Shown here: in pieces, positions 43,331-52,129 of the stretch
Layout of the letters: every line of letters starts with the position of its first letter
How positions within the stretch are numbered: the first letter of the stretch is position 1
DNA from: Clostridia bacterium
Lineage (GTDB): Bacteria; Bacillota; Clostridia; UBA1381
Reading direction: 5' to 3'
Length of the DNA stretch: 64,000 bases
NCBI GenBank assembly: GCA_017443895.1
Contig: JAFSXU010000034.1
Span: forward strand, 1 to 64,000
The notes under the pieces: model-generated
Seen by the model: the letters and a program-made list of their open reading frames with translations, nothing else
Told to the model about the DNA's origin: nothing
Database searches by the model: none
Position numbers and translations under genes: made by a program

Positions 43331-44114
43331 CTATTTCCTTTATTACATATGCAATCGCATTTTCATTATTTGACGGAGCAATAAAATCCGCCGCCGCCTT
43401 TGCATCCGCTGTTGCGTTTTCTACCGCATACGATGTACCTGCCGTTTCCAAAAGACTTATATCATTCATATTATCGCCCACGGCAATCGTATTTTTTATA
43501 TCAATTCCAAGCAAACCGCAAAGCTTTATAAGTCCCATTCCTTTTGATACACCGTCTGCAACAATATCAAAGAAATGGTCACCGCTTCTTACCGCATATC
43601 CGCTATCGTATTGTCGGTATATGGGGATATATTTATTAAGCACCTTTTTATTCGCTATCATAAGGAGCTTTGTCCACGGTTTTTGATACAAAGACTCATC
43701 GGCAGGATAAATCTCGGGATAATTGCGCCGTCTGAGCCTTTGCGTATATTGGCACTCCGATATTATATATGCCGCCTCATTACTGTACACCTCAAAGCCC
43801 AAGAACGGGTATTTTTCATGCATAATCTTTACCGCGTTTTTTCGCTCATCAGCTAAAAATTCCTCATACAAGACCGTAGCTGTTTCATAGTCATAGAGCT
43901 TTGCACCGTTATGAAGTATGGCAGGCGCATTTATGGAAAATGTCTTTATATGCTCATACGCTGCAGGCACTGCCCTGCCTGTCGCAACAGTAAACAAACC
44001 GCCGTTTTCCATAAAATACTCAATCGCCGCTTTGTTTTCCTCCGATACCTTGTGCTTACTGCTAAGCAAGGTATTATCCATATCCGTGACTATTAAATAT
44101 CCGTCAAATTTCAT
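43314..44114 (-). CDS. HAD-family phosphatase, Cof type
   Basis: A 266-residue HAD hydrolase. Motif I is VTDMDNTLLSSKHKVS (DxD), the motif III lysine lies in the SKGMGLIKLCGLLGID segment, and motif IV is AVGDNMNDISLLETAG. The C2B-type cap domain is at about 85-190. Such enzymes dephosphorylate sugar phosphates or flavin precursors. It abuts the arabinofuranosidase gene with no gap and is translated with it, so a sugar-phosphate substrate is plausible. Confidence 0.9.
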   Translation of the reverse strand: MKFDGYLIVTDMDNTLLSSKHKVSEENKAAIEYFMENGGLFTVATGRAVPAAYEHIKTFSINAPAILHNGAKLYDYETATVLYEEFLADERKNAVKIMHEKYPFLGFEVYSNEAAYIISECQYTQRLRRRNYPEIYPADESLYQKPWTKLLMIANKKVLNKYIPIYRQYDSGYAVRSGDHFFDIVADGVSKGMGLIKLCGLLGIDIKNTIAVGDNMNDISLLETAGTSYAVENATADAKAAADFIAPSNNENAIAYVIKEIEKRVE

Positions 44115-46424
44115 TTATTCTACCACCAATACTGTTATTGACTGTGCAGGGAAAGTATAATTAAACCCGTTGCCCGATATTTTAAGCTCACTCTTGTGAG
44201 GTATTATATTTTCAGGGTTATCAAAGCTGTTTTTGGCGCTTAAATCATCAGACTGCATACTGATGACCTGTGCAGCTGTTACCTTCTTATCAAGCACTAT
44301 ATCCGTATTATAATCACAAGCTCTGTAATTTACAGCTTTTATAACAGTCTTGCTACCCTTTACTCCTGCCGTATAATAGATAGGTCTTATATAGCCCTCA
44401 CGCTCTGTAAATTCATGATATACTTTCCCGTCAATACTGCACCTTACAGTATTATTATTTACGGAAATTTTAATATCCATCTCCTTATCAGGCTCAACCG
44501 TTATATGCTCGCCGGGTTCTAAGCAAGTACCACCGCCTTTATTAAGTGATGATACATCATTATTCCAACCGCCTATATCCCAGTGATAATAATTATCCTC
44601 ATCTTCGATGCCAAAGCATACACTTATTCCCTCTATACCGTCATACTTTTTCGCTTTAAATGTAAGGGTGAAATCTTCATACACATCATCAAATATAATT
44701 CTTGAGTTTCTTACATCTTTATCGGTCTGTATAATTTTGTCCGACACTTCCCATGTGCCGTTTTCGGTTTTATAGCTATTACCAATTTCTTTCCCGTTTA
44801 TCCGGACATCATAAATTTCTCCGCTTGTTCTTGCAAATCTAAAACCTATTCTGCCCTTTATGGGCTTTAATGTCATTTTTATATTTTTTACATCTGTTTC
44901 AAGCTCGCTGTCAACCACATAATCTGCCTGATTTACCATAAACATCTGCTGTGCATAGTAATTGACCGTACCAAACGCCCTATGGTTATCAAACCAAATC
45001 ATATCAGGCTGCCAGTTTACATAGTCCGCATTTGCAAACAACGGTGCATAGCAGGCAAGTCCCACAACATCGGCATTATTTTCAAGCCCTGTCATATAAC
45101 AGCACTCGGCAAGCGCATTCTTGTATTCATTGCCCCATGATGCATACTCACCTGCAAAGGCTTTAGGTCCAAGTCTATCATAGCTATCATACCTGTCAAC
45201 ATTTGCAACAAACCATTCGGGTATCATATAATAATGCTCATCAACCAAGTCTGTACCGTATTTTTTTGCCTCTCTCCAGCCGTAGGTAAAATCATAGCCG
45301 TTAGACCAAGGTCCGCTTGTGCCGATTATTTTTATATCGGGGTATTTCTCTCTTATTGCATTATGGAAATACGGATACCTGTCAAAAAATCCGCCTGCAA
45401 CCTCCTCGTTGCCTATGCCTATGTATTCAAGATTAAACGGTTTTTCATGTCCCAATTGACATCTTACCTGTCCCCATTTTGTATTTATGTCCCCGTTTGC
45501 AAATTCAATAAGATCAAGTGTTTCCTCTACAAACTCGCCTAAATCCTCAATTGAAACACCCTCATGGGCGTGCGGATTCCAACCGCCCGACACAACAGGT
45601 ATAGCCTTTGCGCCAATATCCTCACAAAGCACAAAATATTCATAATACCCCAATCCTGCCGTCTGGTTATAGCCCCAGTTATTACGGCGCGGAGGTCTGT
45701 CCTCTAAGTTACCTATTGTATTTTGCCATCGGTATAATGAATTTCTTGCATTTTTATCAAGTGAGCCATCATGTGTTAAACAACCGCCCGGAAATCTCAC
45801 AAATTTAGGCTGCAATTCTTCAAGCATTTTTGCAAGGTCGTACCTTAAACCGTGATTTTTATATGTTTTGTCGGGAATTAACGATACCATTTCAAAACAC
45901 GCACTGCCACTATGTATGGTTATTGAAAGTCTTGCACAATAATCTGTTTTTGGTGCGGTTAGCTTTGCCTTATATTTTGTCCAAACGGAATTTAGCTCAA
46001 AAGTTTTACTTGTGTATTCGTTTCCGTCCTTATCCTCTATGGCTATCTTGGCAGTTGCCGGAGTACAGCTTTTTCCAAAGAACGACAGGTTATAGCTATC
46101 ACCCTCTGTAAGGGCAATACCGCTGTTAAACCCCTCATTTACCGCGCTTATCCCTGTATTTGTGCTAAGTACAAGATAGTGATTATTTTTATCGTTTAAA
46201 GGCTCTTTTGTATCTACATACATTTCCCCTTCGCCACGCTTTGACCATGCGGTAAGATTTGTGTAGTTGGGATTATCAATCTCGCAAAATTCAAATGAAC
46301 GGTTTCTCACCTGTTCGGGGTATAGTCCGCCGTCTGCGGCATGATTTAAATCCTCAAAGAAAATTCCAAACAGGTCATTAGTTTTAAATTTCTTGTTCTC
46401 TGTATTTACGGTTATTCTATTCAT
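44115..46424 (-). CDS. GH51-type alpha-L-arabinofuranosidase
   Basis: A 769-residue enzyme. It begins FGIFFEDLNHAADGGLYPEQVRNRSFEF. A carbohydrate-binding beta-domain insert lies about 50-185. In the catalytic barrel, GIGNEEV (acid/base Glu about 340) and FAGEYA (nucleophile Glu about 436) are present. A C-terminal arabinofuranosidase beta-sandwich contains a LamG-like insert (residues about 560-720). It has no signal peptide. RBS AAGGAGATATACT precedes ATG at 46422-46424. It removes alpha-linked arabinofuranose from arabinan or arabinoxylan oligosaccharides. Confidence 0.9.
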   Translation of the reverse strand: MNRITVNTENKKFKTNDLFGIFFEDLNHAADGGLYPEQVRNRSFEFCEIDNPNYTNLTAWSKRGEGEMYVDTKEPLNDKNNHYLVLSTNTGISAVNEGFNSGIALTEGDSYNLSFFGKSCTPATAKIAIEDKDGNEYTSKTFELNSVWTKYKAKLTAPKTDYCARLSITIHSGSACFEMVSLIPDKTYKNHGLRYDLAKMLEELQPKFVRFPGGCLTHDGSLDKNARNSLYRWQNTIGNLEDRPPRRNNWGYNQTAGLGYYEYFVLCEDIGAKAIPVVSGGWNPHAHEGVSIEDLGEFVEETLDLIEFANGDINTKWGQVRCQLGHEKPFNLEYIGIGNEEVAGGFFDRYPYFHNAIREKYPDIKIIGTSGPWSNGYDFTYGWREAKKYGTDLVDEHYYMIPEWFVANVDRYDSYDRLGPKAFAGEYASWGNEYKNALAECCYMTGLENNADVVGLACYAPLFANADYVNWQPDMIWFDNHRAFGTVNYYAQQMFMVNQADYVVDSELETDVKNIKMTLKPIKGRIGFRFARTSGEIYDVRINGKEIGNSYKTENGTWEVSDKIIQTDKDVRNSRIIFDDVYEDFTLTFKAKKYDGIEGISVCFGIEDEDNYYHWDIGGWNNDVSSLNKGGGTCLEPGEHITVEPDKEMDIKISVNNNTVRCSIDGKVYHEFTEREGYIRPIYYTAGVKGSKTVIKAVNYRACDYNTDIVLDKKVTAAQVISMQSDDLSAKNSFDNPENIIPHKSELKISGNGFNYTFPAQSITVLVVE

Positions 46425-46453
46425 AGTATATCTCCTTAAAAAATCATACATAA

Positions 46454-46482
46454 ATTATAAACTAAAACCAACCTTTTATCAA
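46454..46482 (-). promoter_or_regulatory. Promoter of the GH51-HAD operon
   Basis: Minus-strand TTGATA (46477-46482) and TATAAT (46454-46459) are 17 bases apart. Confidence 0.75.
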
Positions 46483-46511
46483 GTGATATTTAGATTATAC
46501 GCAGTCAAATA

Positions 46512-46540
46512 TTGTCTTTTACCGATAAATATGTTATGAT
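46512..46540 (+). promoter_or_regulatory. Promoter of the SGNH hydrolase gene
   Basis: TTGTCT (46512-46517) and TATGAT (46535-46540) are 17 bases apart. Confidence 0.6.
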
Positions 46541-46560
46541 ATATCCTGAGGTGAATATTT

Positions 46561-47181
46561 ATGAAAAGAATTTTATGCTTTGGCGACTCTAATACATACG
46601 GTCATAACCCTGTTGACGGCTCAAGACTTGATATGCGCTGGACAAGATATGTAAGCGATATGCTTGGCAATGGCTTTGAGATAATTGAAGAGGGCTTATG
46701 CGGAAGAACAACCATATTTCCCACAAACGGAGTTGTTGACGGCTGGGAGGGCTCGACCTTATTAAAGCCTGTAATTTCAACTCACAAGCCATATGATTTA
46801 CTCATTATTATGCTTGGCACAAACGATTTGTTGCTTAGCACAAATGCAGATACCACAGACAGTGCAAGGGGCTTGGAGACGCTTATAAACATTGCGCAGT
46901 CAACATATAATTCAAAAATACTTGTTATATCACCTATTCTTATAAGCGATGCTGTCAAAAATCACGAATATTTCAGGCAAGTATACGGTATGACACGGGG
47001 GCAAAAGCTTTCAAAGGGGTTTAAAAAGGCATATGAGCCTATTGCAAAAAAATACGGCTGTGCATTTTTAAATGCCGCCGATTATGCGAAGGCGTCAGAC
47101 CTTGACGGAGTGCATATGGACAGTGAAAACCACAAAAAATTAGCAGATGCGATTTATAAAAAAGTAAAAGAAATTCTATAA
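46561..47181 (+). CDS. SGNH/GDSL-type esterase
   Basis: A 206-residue protein of the arylesterase/acetylesterase-like SGNH group. The blocks are ILCFGDSNTYGHNP (Ser about 9), EEGLCGRTT (Gly), MLGTNDLL (Asn) and DGVHMDSENHKKLADAI (Asp/His). It has no signal peptide. Its position between GH51 and GH28 genes suggests deacetylation of imported pectic or arabinoxylan fragments. The activity itself is inferred. Confidence 0.85.
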   Translation: MKRILCFGDSNTYGHNPVDGSRLDMRWTRYVSDMLGNGFEIIEEGLCGRTTIFPTNGVVDGWEGSTLLKPVISTHKPYDLLIIMLGTNDLLLSTNADTTDSARGLETLINIAQSTYNSKILVISPILISDAVKNHEYFRQVYGMTRGQKLSKGFKKAYEPIAKKYGCAFLNAADYAKASDLDGVHMDSENHKKLADAIYKKVKEIL

Positions 47182-47188
47182 TGAAACA

Positions 47189-47216
47189 GGCTGTTGCAAA
47201 CACTCATGCAACAGCC
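47189..47216. terminator. Bidirectional terminator (GGCTGTTGCA family)
   Basis: GGCTGTTGCA and TGCAACAGCC pair, followed by GTTTTTAC on the plus strand. It lies between two convergent stop codons. Confidence 0.8.
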
Positions 47217-47223
47217 GTTTTTA

Positions 47224-48738
47224 CTATTCAATATTCTTTAAATACCAGTCTCCGTCATTATCTGATTTTACACTTACATTTTCCATTTTCAAGCCGTCTA
47301 TATTATATGCTTTTAAGCCAAATTTTCCGTGCGCGGTAACATTTTTTAAGCATATATTTTCAAGCGGACTCTCAGGCAGACCTGTTAAATATATGGCATT
47401 ACCTGCGACGGTATCAACCTCAATATCCTCAAATATGACATTTTTAATTTTTGGCGTACCCTCATTTACAGGCATTTTGCATGATGGGTCAAATGTGATA
47501 TTACTGTAGAAATTATCAACATATATCGCACCCCTGAACCATTCACAATCCGAAAACTCGCCCGATTTGTAGTAATGCTTACAATTTGAATACCTGATAT
47601 TTTCTATAACCGCACCCCTGCCTCTTGGGGATTTAACACTGCCCACGGAATATGTATCCTTAAACACGCAGTCTCGAACCAGAACATTTTTTACTCCGCC
47701 CGAAACCTCACTGCCCATTGCAACGCCAAAACCGCAGCTAAGAGTTGTATTCATTATATATATGTTTTCTGATGAAATTCCGACTTTTCTTCCCTCTTCG
47801 TCTCTGCCCGATTTTATTGCAATGCAATCGTCCTCACTCTCAATCATGGAGTCAAATATATACATATTCTTGGTAGAGTCGGGATCAAGCCCGTCTCCGT
47901 TTACAAGGTCATACGGAACACCGTTTTCGTCCTTTTTTGAGTACACCGACACATTATTAACGCTTACCCCATTGCAGTAAATAATATGTGTGCACCACGC
48001 AGGAGCGTTACGGATTGTAATATCTTTAAGATATAAATTCTCTGTATTTCTGATACAAACCGTTCTGCCTCTTGTACCTGAATTTTTTGCAAGCTCATCA
48101 GGGCATAGATTTTTACCGTTTCCGTCAATAACACCATGTCCGCAGATTGTAATATCCGATAACGGCGTATTTTCAGTAAGCGTATTTACAAGGCTTGCAT
48201 AGCATTTTTCCTCCCTGCCCTCAAATCGGTATGTAAATACCGGGTATTCCGATGCATCATCAGAGCCAAGTAATTTACCGTCAACACACAGTGTCATATT
48301 ACTGTGTAAAAATATTGCACCCGATACAAACACGCCCTCGGGAATATATACCATACCCCCGTCTTTACAAACATCAATTGCCTTTTGTATGGCTTTTGTG
48401 TTTACGGTTTTATTATCGCCCACCGCACCGTAATCACACACATTGTAAATTTTCGGTTCAGGCTTTGTTTTTACAGTCAGTTCATTGGTTTTTTTATCAC
48501 CCGACTTTACAATAAACGAATATTTTGTATCGGGTATAAGATTTTCAAAAGTAACGCTTGTTTTATTAAGAGTTTTGGCAAATTTGCCGTTTATATACAC
48601 ATCATATGTGTCCGTGTCTTTTAATTTACCCCATACAAGTGCAACAGAATTATGAGTTTTTGCACCGTATGGCATTATGAGTTCAAATTTTTCACTCATT
48701 ATGTTAAAACCGTTATATTTTTCAGTTTGTAAATCCAT
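47224..48738 (-). CDS. GH28 family pectinase with N-terminal FN3 domain
   Basis: A 504-residue protein. A fibronectin type III domain occupies about 15-92 (NSVALVWGKLKDTDTYDVYING, LIPDTKYSFIVK). A GH28 beta-helix follows (YNVCDYGAVGDNKTVNTKAIQ). Catalytic segments are NGDGLDPDS (NxD), SEDDCIAIKSG (DD) and SCGFGVAMGSEVSGG in the place of the G-x-G-H motif. No signal peptide, so a cytoplasmic exo-type activity is likely. RBS AGGAG is 10 bases before ATG. It differs clearly from the GH28 at 22996. Confidence 0.87.
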   Translation of the reverse strand: MDLQTEKYNGFNIMSEKFELIMPYGAKTHNSVALVWGKLKDTDTYDVYINGKFAKTLNKTSVTFENLIPDTKYSFIVKSGDKKTNELTVKTKPEPKIYNVCDYGAVGDNKTVNTKAIQKAIDVCKDGGMVYIPEGVFVSGAIFLHSNMTLCVDGKLLGSDDASEYPVFTYRFEGREEKCYASLVNTLTENTPLSDITICGHGVIDGNGKNLCPDELAKNSGTRGRTVCIRNTENLYLKDITIRNAPAWCTHIIYCNGVSVNNVSVYSKKDENGVPYDLVNGDGLDPDSTKNMYIFDSMIESEDDCIAIKSGRDEEGRKVGISSENIYIMNTTLSCGFGVAMGSEVSGGVKNVLVRDCVFKDTYSVGSVKSPRGRGAVIENIRYSNCKHYYKSGEFSDCEWFRGAIYVDNFYSNITFDPSCKMPVNEGTPKIKNVIFEDIEVDTVAGNAIYLTGLPESPLENICLKNVTAHGKFGLKAYNIDGLKMENVSVKSDNDGDWYLKNIE

Positions 48739-48768
48739 TTTTTTATTTCTCCTTAATCTTATAATTTT

Positions 48769-48797
48769 ATTTTATCACACAGTTTTACGGTTTACAA
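48769..48797 (-). promoter_or_regulatory. Promoter of the FN3-GH28 gene
   Basis: Minus-strand TTGTAA (48792-48797) and TAAAAT (48769-48774) are 17 bases apart. Confidence 0.6.
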
Positions 48798-48807
48798 TGA
48801 TTTTATA

Positions 48808-48836
48808 TTGTTTAAATCGAATTTTTGTGTTAGAAT
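48808..48836 (+). promoter_or_regulatory. Promoter of the dGTPase-like gene
   Basis: TTGTTT (48808-48813) and TAGAAT (48831-48836) are 17 bases apart. Confidence 0.55.
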
Positions 48837-48862
48837 AGGTATTAAATTGAGGTGATATAGAT

Positions 48863-50044
48863 ATGAGTAATTATGAGAGCCTGTCAAAGGATTTACAAAA
48901 CAGAATAATATCAGAGCTTAACCCAACGGACCTCCCTGTTGCAATTCGCCGTAACATGGAACACGATAAACCAAACCTATGGCGTCCTGCATATGTAAGA
49001 GATGTTGAAAAGATTATGCACAGTCCGTATTATAACCGCTATTGCGACAAAACACAGGTTTTTTCTTTTTATAAAAATGACGACATTTCCCGCCGTGCCT
49101 TGCATGTCCAGCTGGTATCAAGAATTGCACGAAATATCGGCAAGGCATTAGGACTAAATTGCGACCTTATCGAGGCAATCGCATTGGGGCATGATATTGG
49201 GCATACTCCGTTTGGGCACGCAGGAGAACGGTTTTTAAGTAAGCTATACCATAAAAACACAGGCAGATTTTTTAATCATAATGTGCACAGCGTGAGAGTT
49301 TTAGACGGTATATTTAACCTGAATATAAGTCTGCAAACGCTTGACGGAATACTTTGCCACAACGGAGAATTTGAGTGCAAGGAATACCGCCCGTCAAAGC
49401 TGTCCGACTTTAGCGAATTTGACAAAATGGTTGAGGACTGCTATATTGATGAGTCAAATATTGAAAGGCTTGTACCTTCAACTCTTGAGGGTTGTGTTGT
49501 AAGGATATGCGATATGATAGCATATGTTGGCAAGGACAGACAGGACGCTGTAAAAACTCAGCATATAGAAAACGAGAGCATATTTGACTCCACAGCAATT
49601 GGCAACTTTAATGCAATGATTATAAATAATCTTACCGTAAACATTATCGAAAACAGCTACGGCAAGGACTATATTATGCTTGATGATGTACATTATGATG
49701 CACTCAAAAAAATAAAAAAGGAAAACTACGAAAAGATATATCATGATGATGCGCTGTCTAAGATATACGATAACACGATAGAGCCGATGTTTGAAAGACT
49801 CTATTCTACCCTGCTTGATGATTTGGTAAATAAGAATACAAATTCTGTAATTTATAAGCATCACATTGATTTTGTAAATTCAAGGAACAGAAACACCGAT
49901 TATGAAAACACCGAGCCAAATCAAACTGTGGTTGATTTTATAGCCAGTATGACTGACGATTACTTTATTGATTTGTGCCACTATTTGTTCGGTGATGAAT
50001 ATAAAATCGAGTACAAGTCGTATTTTGACGATTTAAGTATTTGA
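48863..50044 (+). CDS. HD-domain dNTP triphosphohydrolase (dGTPase-like)
   Basis: A 393-residue protein. The HD-domain metal motif is seen as RALHVQLVSRIARNIGKALGLN (His), then ALGHDIGHTPFGHAGERFL (HD), and later SVRVLDGIFNL and CDMIAYVGKD (Asp). It hydrolyses deoxynucleoside triphosphates to nucleoside and tripolyphosphate. RBS GAGGTGATAT precedes ATG. It stands alone and lies upstream of a separate RNA element. Confidence 0.88.
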   Translation: MSNYESLSKDLQNRIISELNPTDLPVAIRRNMEHDKPNLWRPAYVRDVEKIMHSPYYNRYCDKTQVFSFYKNDDISRRALHVQLVSRIARNIGKALGLNCDLIEAIALGHDIGHTPFGHAGERFLSKLYHKNTGRFFNHNVHSVRVLDGIFNLNISLQTLDGILCHNGEFECKEYRPSKLSDFSEFDKMVEDCYIDESNIERLVPSTLEGCVVRICDMIAYVGKDRQDAVKTQHIENESIFDSTAIGNFNAMIINNLTVNIIENSYGKDYIMLDDVHYDALKKIKKENYEKIYHDDALSKIYDNTIEPMFERLYSTLLDDLVNKNTNSVIYKHHIDFVNSRNRNTDYENTEPNQTVVDFIASMTDDYFIDLCHYLFGDEYKIEYKSYFDDLSI

Positions 50045-50129
50045 TTAGACAAAATTCTTGTTTTTGTCTATAGTTTATAATATACAGGCAATTATCGATT
50101 TATTTTTGTAAAAATTTTTAAAAAACCAC

Positions 50130-50158
50130 TTGCTTTTTTAATATTTATGGTGTATAAT
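50130..50158 (+). promoter_or_regulatory. Promoter of an RNA element upstream of argH
   Basis: TTGCTT (50130-50135) and TATAAT (50153-50158) are 17 bases apart. argH has its own second promoter downstream. Confidence 0.65.
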
Positions 50159-50164
50159 CTAATT

Positions 50165-50297
50165 GTTCCATAGTTGATTAGGTGTTATGTGATGGAAGTT
50201 CGCCACCATATAATCAATGTTAAGTATGGTTCACTATTTCTATGTTACATTCATATCTAAAACAGGAAGCAGCCGTTTGATCGAACGGCTGTTTTCG
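50165..50297 (+). ncRNA. Small structured RNA candidate between dGTPase gene and argH
   Basis: The predicted transcript of about 133 bases runs from a good promoter to a hairpin with T-run. CCATA (50168-50172) pairs with TATGG (50225-50229), TTGATTA (50174-50180) with TAATCAA (50211-50217), and GGTG (50181-50184) with CACC (50204-50207). I do not recognise it. Because argH has its own promoter after the terminator, the element may be an independent small RNA instead of an argH leader. Confidence 0.4.
50267..50297 (+). terminator. Terminator of the RNA element
   Basis: CAGCCGTT and AACGGCTG pair around TGATCG, with flanking A/T pairs and TTTTCG after the stem. The T-run is short, so termination may be partial. 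Confidence 0.6.
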
Positions 50298-50319
50298 TAT
50301 GCAAAATTATATAAAATTA

Positions 50320-50348
50320 TTTACTTTTTTCCTCGTTTATTATATAAT
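50320..50348 (+). promoter_or_regulatory. Proximal argH promoter
   Basis: TTTACT (50320-50325) and TATAAT (50343-50348) are 17 bases apart. A leader of about 27 bases with AAAAAGGAG remains before argH. Confidence 0.7.
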
Positions 50349-50381
50349 TAGCGTATATTAGCGAAAAAGGAGATAAAATAA

Positions 50382-51764
50382 ATGGCTGATAAATTATGGG
50401 GCGGTCGTTTTTCAAAGAGTACCGATAAAAAGGTTGATGATTTTAATTCGTCCATCCGTTTTGACAAGCGAATGTACCGCCAGGATATAAAAGGCTCTAT
50501 TGCACATGCCACAATGCTTGGGCGTCAGGGCATTATCCCTTCAGATGATGCAAAAAAAATTGTTGATGAACTAAAGAACATCTTAAATGATATAGAGAAC
50601 GGGAAAATTGAATTTTTAATTGATGCCGAGGATATTCATATGAATATCGAAAAGATATTAACCGACAGAATAGGCGATGCCGGAAAGCGTTTGCATACGG
50701 GCAGAAGCCGAAACGACCAAGTAGCATTGGATATACGGATGTATTTAATGGACGAGACAGAAGAAATCCGTAAAATGCTTATACATACACTTACAATTAT
50801 ATGCGACCTTGCTTTTGATCATACAGAAACGATAATGCCCGGATATACGCACCTTCAAAAAGCGCAGCCTGTAACCTTTGCACATCATTTAATGGCGTAT
50901 TTTGAGATGTTTAAGCGTGATGAAGAAAGGCTCAGAGACTCTATAAAGCGTACTAATGTTATGCCTTTAGGCTCAGGGGCATTGGCGGCTACCACATATC
51001 CGCTTGACAGAGAGTTTGTGGCAGGTGAATTAGGATTTTCGGGAGTTACAAAAAACTCGCTTGACGGTGTTTCGGACCGTGATTTTGTTATAGAGTTTGC
51101 CTCTTGCCTGTCAATAATTATGATGCACCTTAGCCGTTTTTGTGAGGAGCTTATACTATGGTCAAGCAATGAATTTTCGTTTGTTGAAATGGACGATGCC
51201 TTCTCTACAGGCTCATCAATTATGCCGCAAAAGAAAAACCCCGATGTTGCAGAGCTTATAAGAGGTAAAACAGGCAGAGTTTACGGGCATTTAATGGGGC
51301 TTTTAACAACTATGAAGGGTATCCCCCTTGCCTATAACAAGGATATGCAGGAGGATAAGGAGCCTATATTTGATAGCATTGATACGGTTAAATTATGCTT
51401 ACCTGTATTTTGCGATATGTTATCTACCATGACGGTTAAAAAGGATAATATGCTAAAAGGCTCAAAGGGTGGATTTACAAATGCAACGGATGTTGCCGAT
51501 TACCTTGTAAAAAAAGGTCTGCCGTTTCGTGAGGCACATGCAGTTGTAGGAAAAATGGTCGCATATGCAATTTTAAACGACAAGGCGCTTGATGAATTTA
51601 GCGAAGCTGAGTTTTTACAGTTTTCCGATATTATAGAAAATGATATATACGATGCAATAAGTATGACAACCTGCGTAAATGACAGAAAAATCATCGGCGG
51701 TCCTGCAAAGGAAACCGTTCTAAAAGCGATAAAAGAAGCAAGAGAATATATAGAAAAGCTGTAA
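50382..51764 (+). CDS. argH: Argininosuccinate lyase
   Basis: A 460-residue enzyme that cleaves argininosuccinate to arginine and fumarate. Motifs are [53 protein letters not shown] and the superfamily signature [12 protein letters not shown]. No other arginine gene (argG, argB, argJ) is next to it. Strong RBS AAGGAG. Confidence 0.97.
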   Translation: MADKLWGGRFSKSTDKKVDDFNSSIRFDKRMYRQDIKGSIAHATMLGRQGIIPSDDAKKIVDELKNILNDIENGKIEFLIDAEDIHMNIEKILTDRIGDAGKRLHTGRSRNDQVALDIRMYLMDETEEIRKMLIHTLTIICDLAFDHTETIMPGYTHLQKAQPVTFAHHLMAYFEMFKRDEERLRDSIKRTNVMPLGSGALAATTYPLDREFVAGELGFSGVTKNSLDGVSDRDFVIEFASCLSIIMMHLSRFCEELILWSSNEFSFVEMDDAFSTGSSIMPQKKNPDVAELIRGKTGRVYGHLMGLLTTMKGIPLAYNKDMQEDKEPIFDSIDTVKLCLPVFCDMLSTMTVKKDNMLKGSKGGFTNATDVADYLVKKGLPFREAHAVVGKMVAYAILNDKALDEFSEAEFLQFSDIIENDIYDAISMTTCVNDRKIIGGPAKETVLKAIKEAREYIEKL

Positions 51765-51770
51765 CAAATA

Positions 51771-51797
51771 AGTAGGTCAGGATTGACCTGCTTTTTT
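51771..51797 (+). terminator. argH terminator
   Basis: AGTAGGTCA and TGACCTGCT form a 9-bp stem with one wobble, followed by six T. Confidence 0.85.
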
Positions 51798-51852
51798 GTT
51801 GTGTAGAAAGCTGATTATTTTAGATCTTTTTTATCCCTCTAACAAATATTGG

Positions 51853-51881
51853 TTTACAAATTTTCAGAAATATGTTACAAT
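51853..51881 (+). promoter_or_regulatory. Promoter of the structured leader RNA
   Basis: TTTACA (51853-51858) and TACAAT (51876-51881) are 17 bases apart. The predicted start (about 51888) coincides with the first base of the closing stem. Confidence 0.7.
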
Positions 51882-51887
51882 AGCTTT

Positions 51888-52058
51888 GCTAACAGGAATA
51901 GGTGCATATTGCACTGATAAATACAGATTATATCAAAAACAGTTTTAACTGTTTATTTTGTCATACATAATCACAATACATTTATACATTTGTCAAAAAT
52001 GTGCGCTGTGTATTGTGGTTGATATGTATGTATTTACCTTTGCACTATTTCTGTTAGC
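51888..52058 (+). ncRNA. Large rod-like structured RNA (unknown class)
   Basis: GCTAACAGGAATAGGTGCA (51888-51906) pairs with TGCACTATTTCTGTTAGC (52041-52058): 18 pairs with one bulge and one G-T. Further inward TAAATACA pairs with TGTATTTA, ATATC with GATAT, and CACAATACA with TGTATTGTG. ACATTT/AAATGT lies at the tip. A side hairpin AAACAGTT/AACTGTTT stands on the 5' side. The rod with unpaired bubbles recalls 6S RNA, but I see no decisive 6S sequence. It is not a T-box. Confidence 0.55.
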
Positions 52059-52078
52059 ACGGTAAGCGTACATTTTAT

Positions 52079-52111
52079 GTGTGTCGCTTCTTGCAAACGG
52101 CACACTTTTTT
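52079..52111 (+). terminator. Intrinsic terminator in front of the triple-RHH gene
   Basis: GTGTGTCG pairs with CGGCACAC (one G-T) around an 11-base loop and is followed by six T. The RBS of the downstream gene begins nine bases later. I see no separate promoter, so gene expression needs read-through. Confidence 0.8.
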
Positions 52112-52129
52112 AGTTGTGGAGGGAAATAT

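Noticed and set aside
50181-50210. Resemblance to the fluoride riboswitch core (GATGG-GTTCGCC)
   Set aside because: There is one extra base in the core, no TGATGA segment follows, and argH or dGTPase is not a fluoride-responsive gene.
50261-50274. ACAGGAAGCAGCCG resembles the conserved loop of bacterial signal recognition particle RNA
   Set aside because: The second half (GGUCAGG-type strand) is absent, and these bases form part of a simple terminator stem.
51888-52111. T-box leader
   Set aside because: The invariant T-box sequence (AGGGTGGNACCGCG type) is missing and the downstream gene is not an aminoacyl-tRNA or amino-acid gene.
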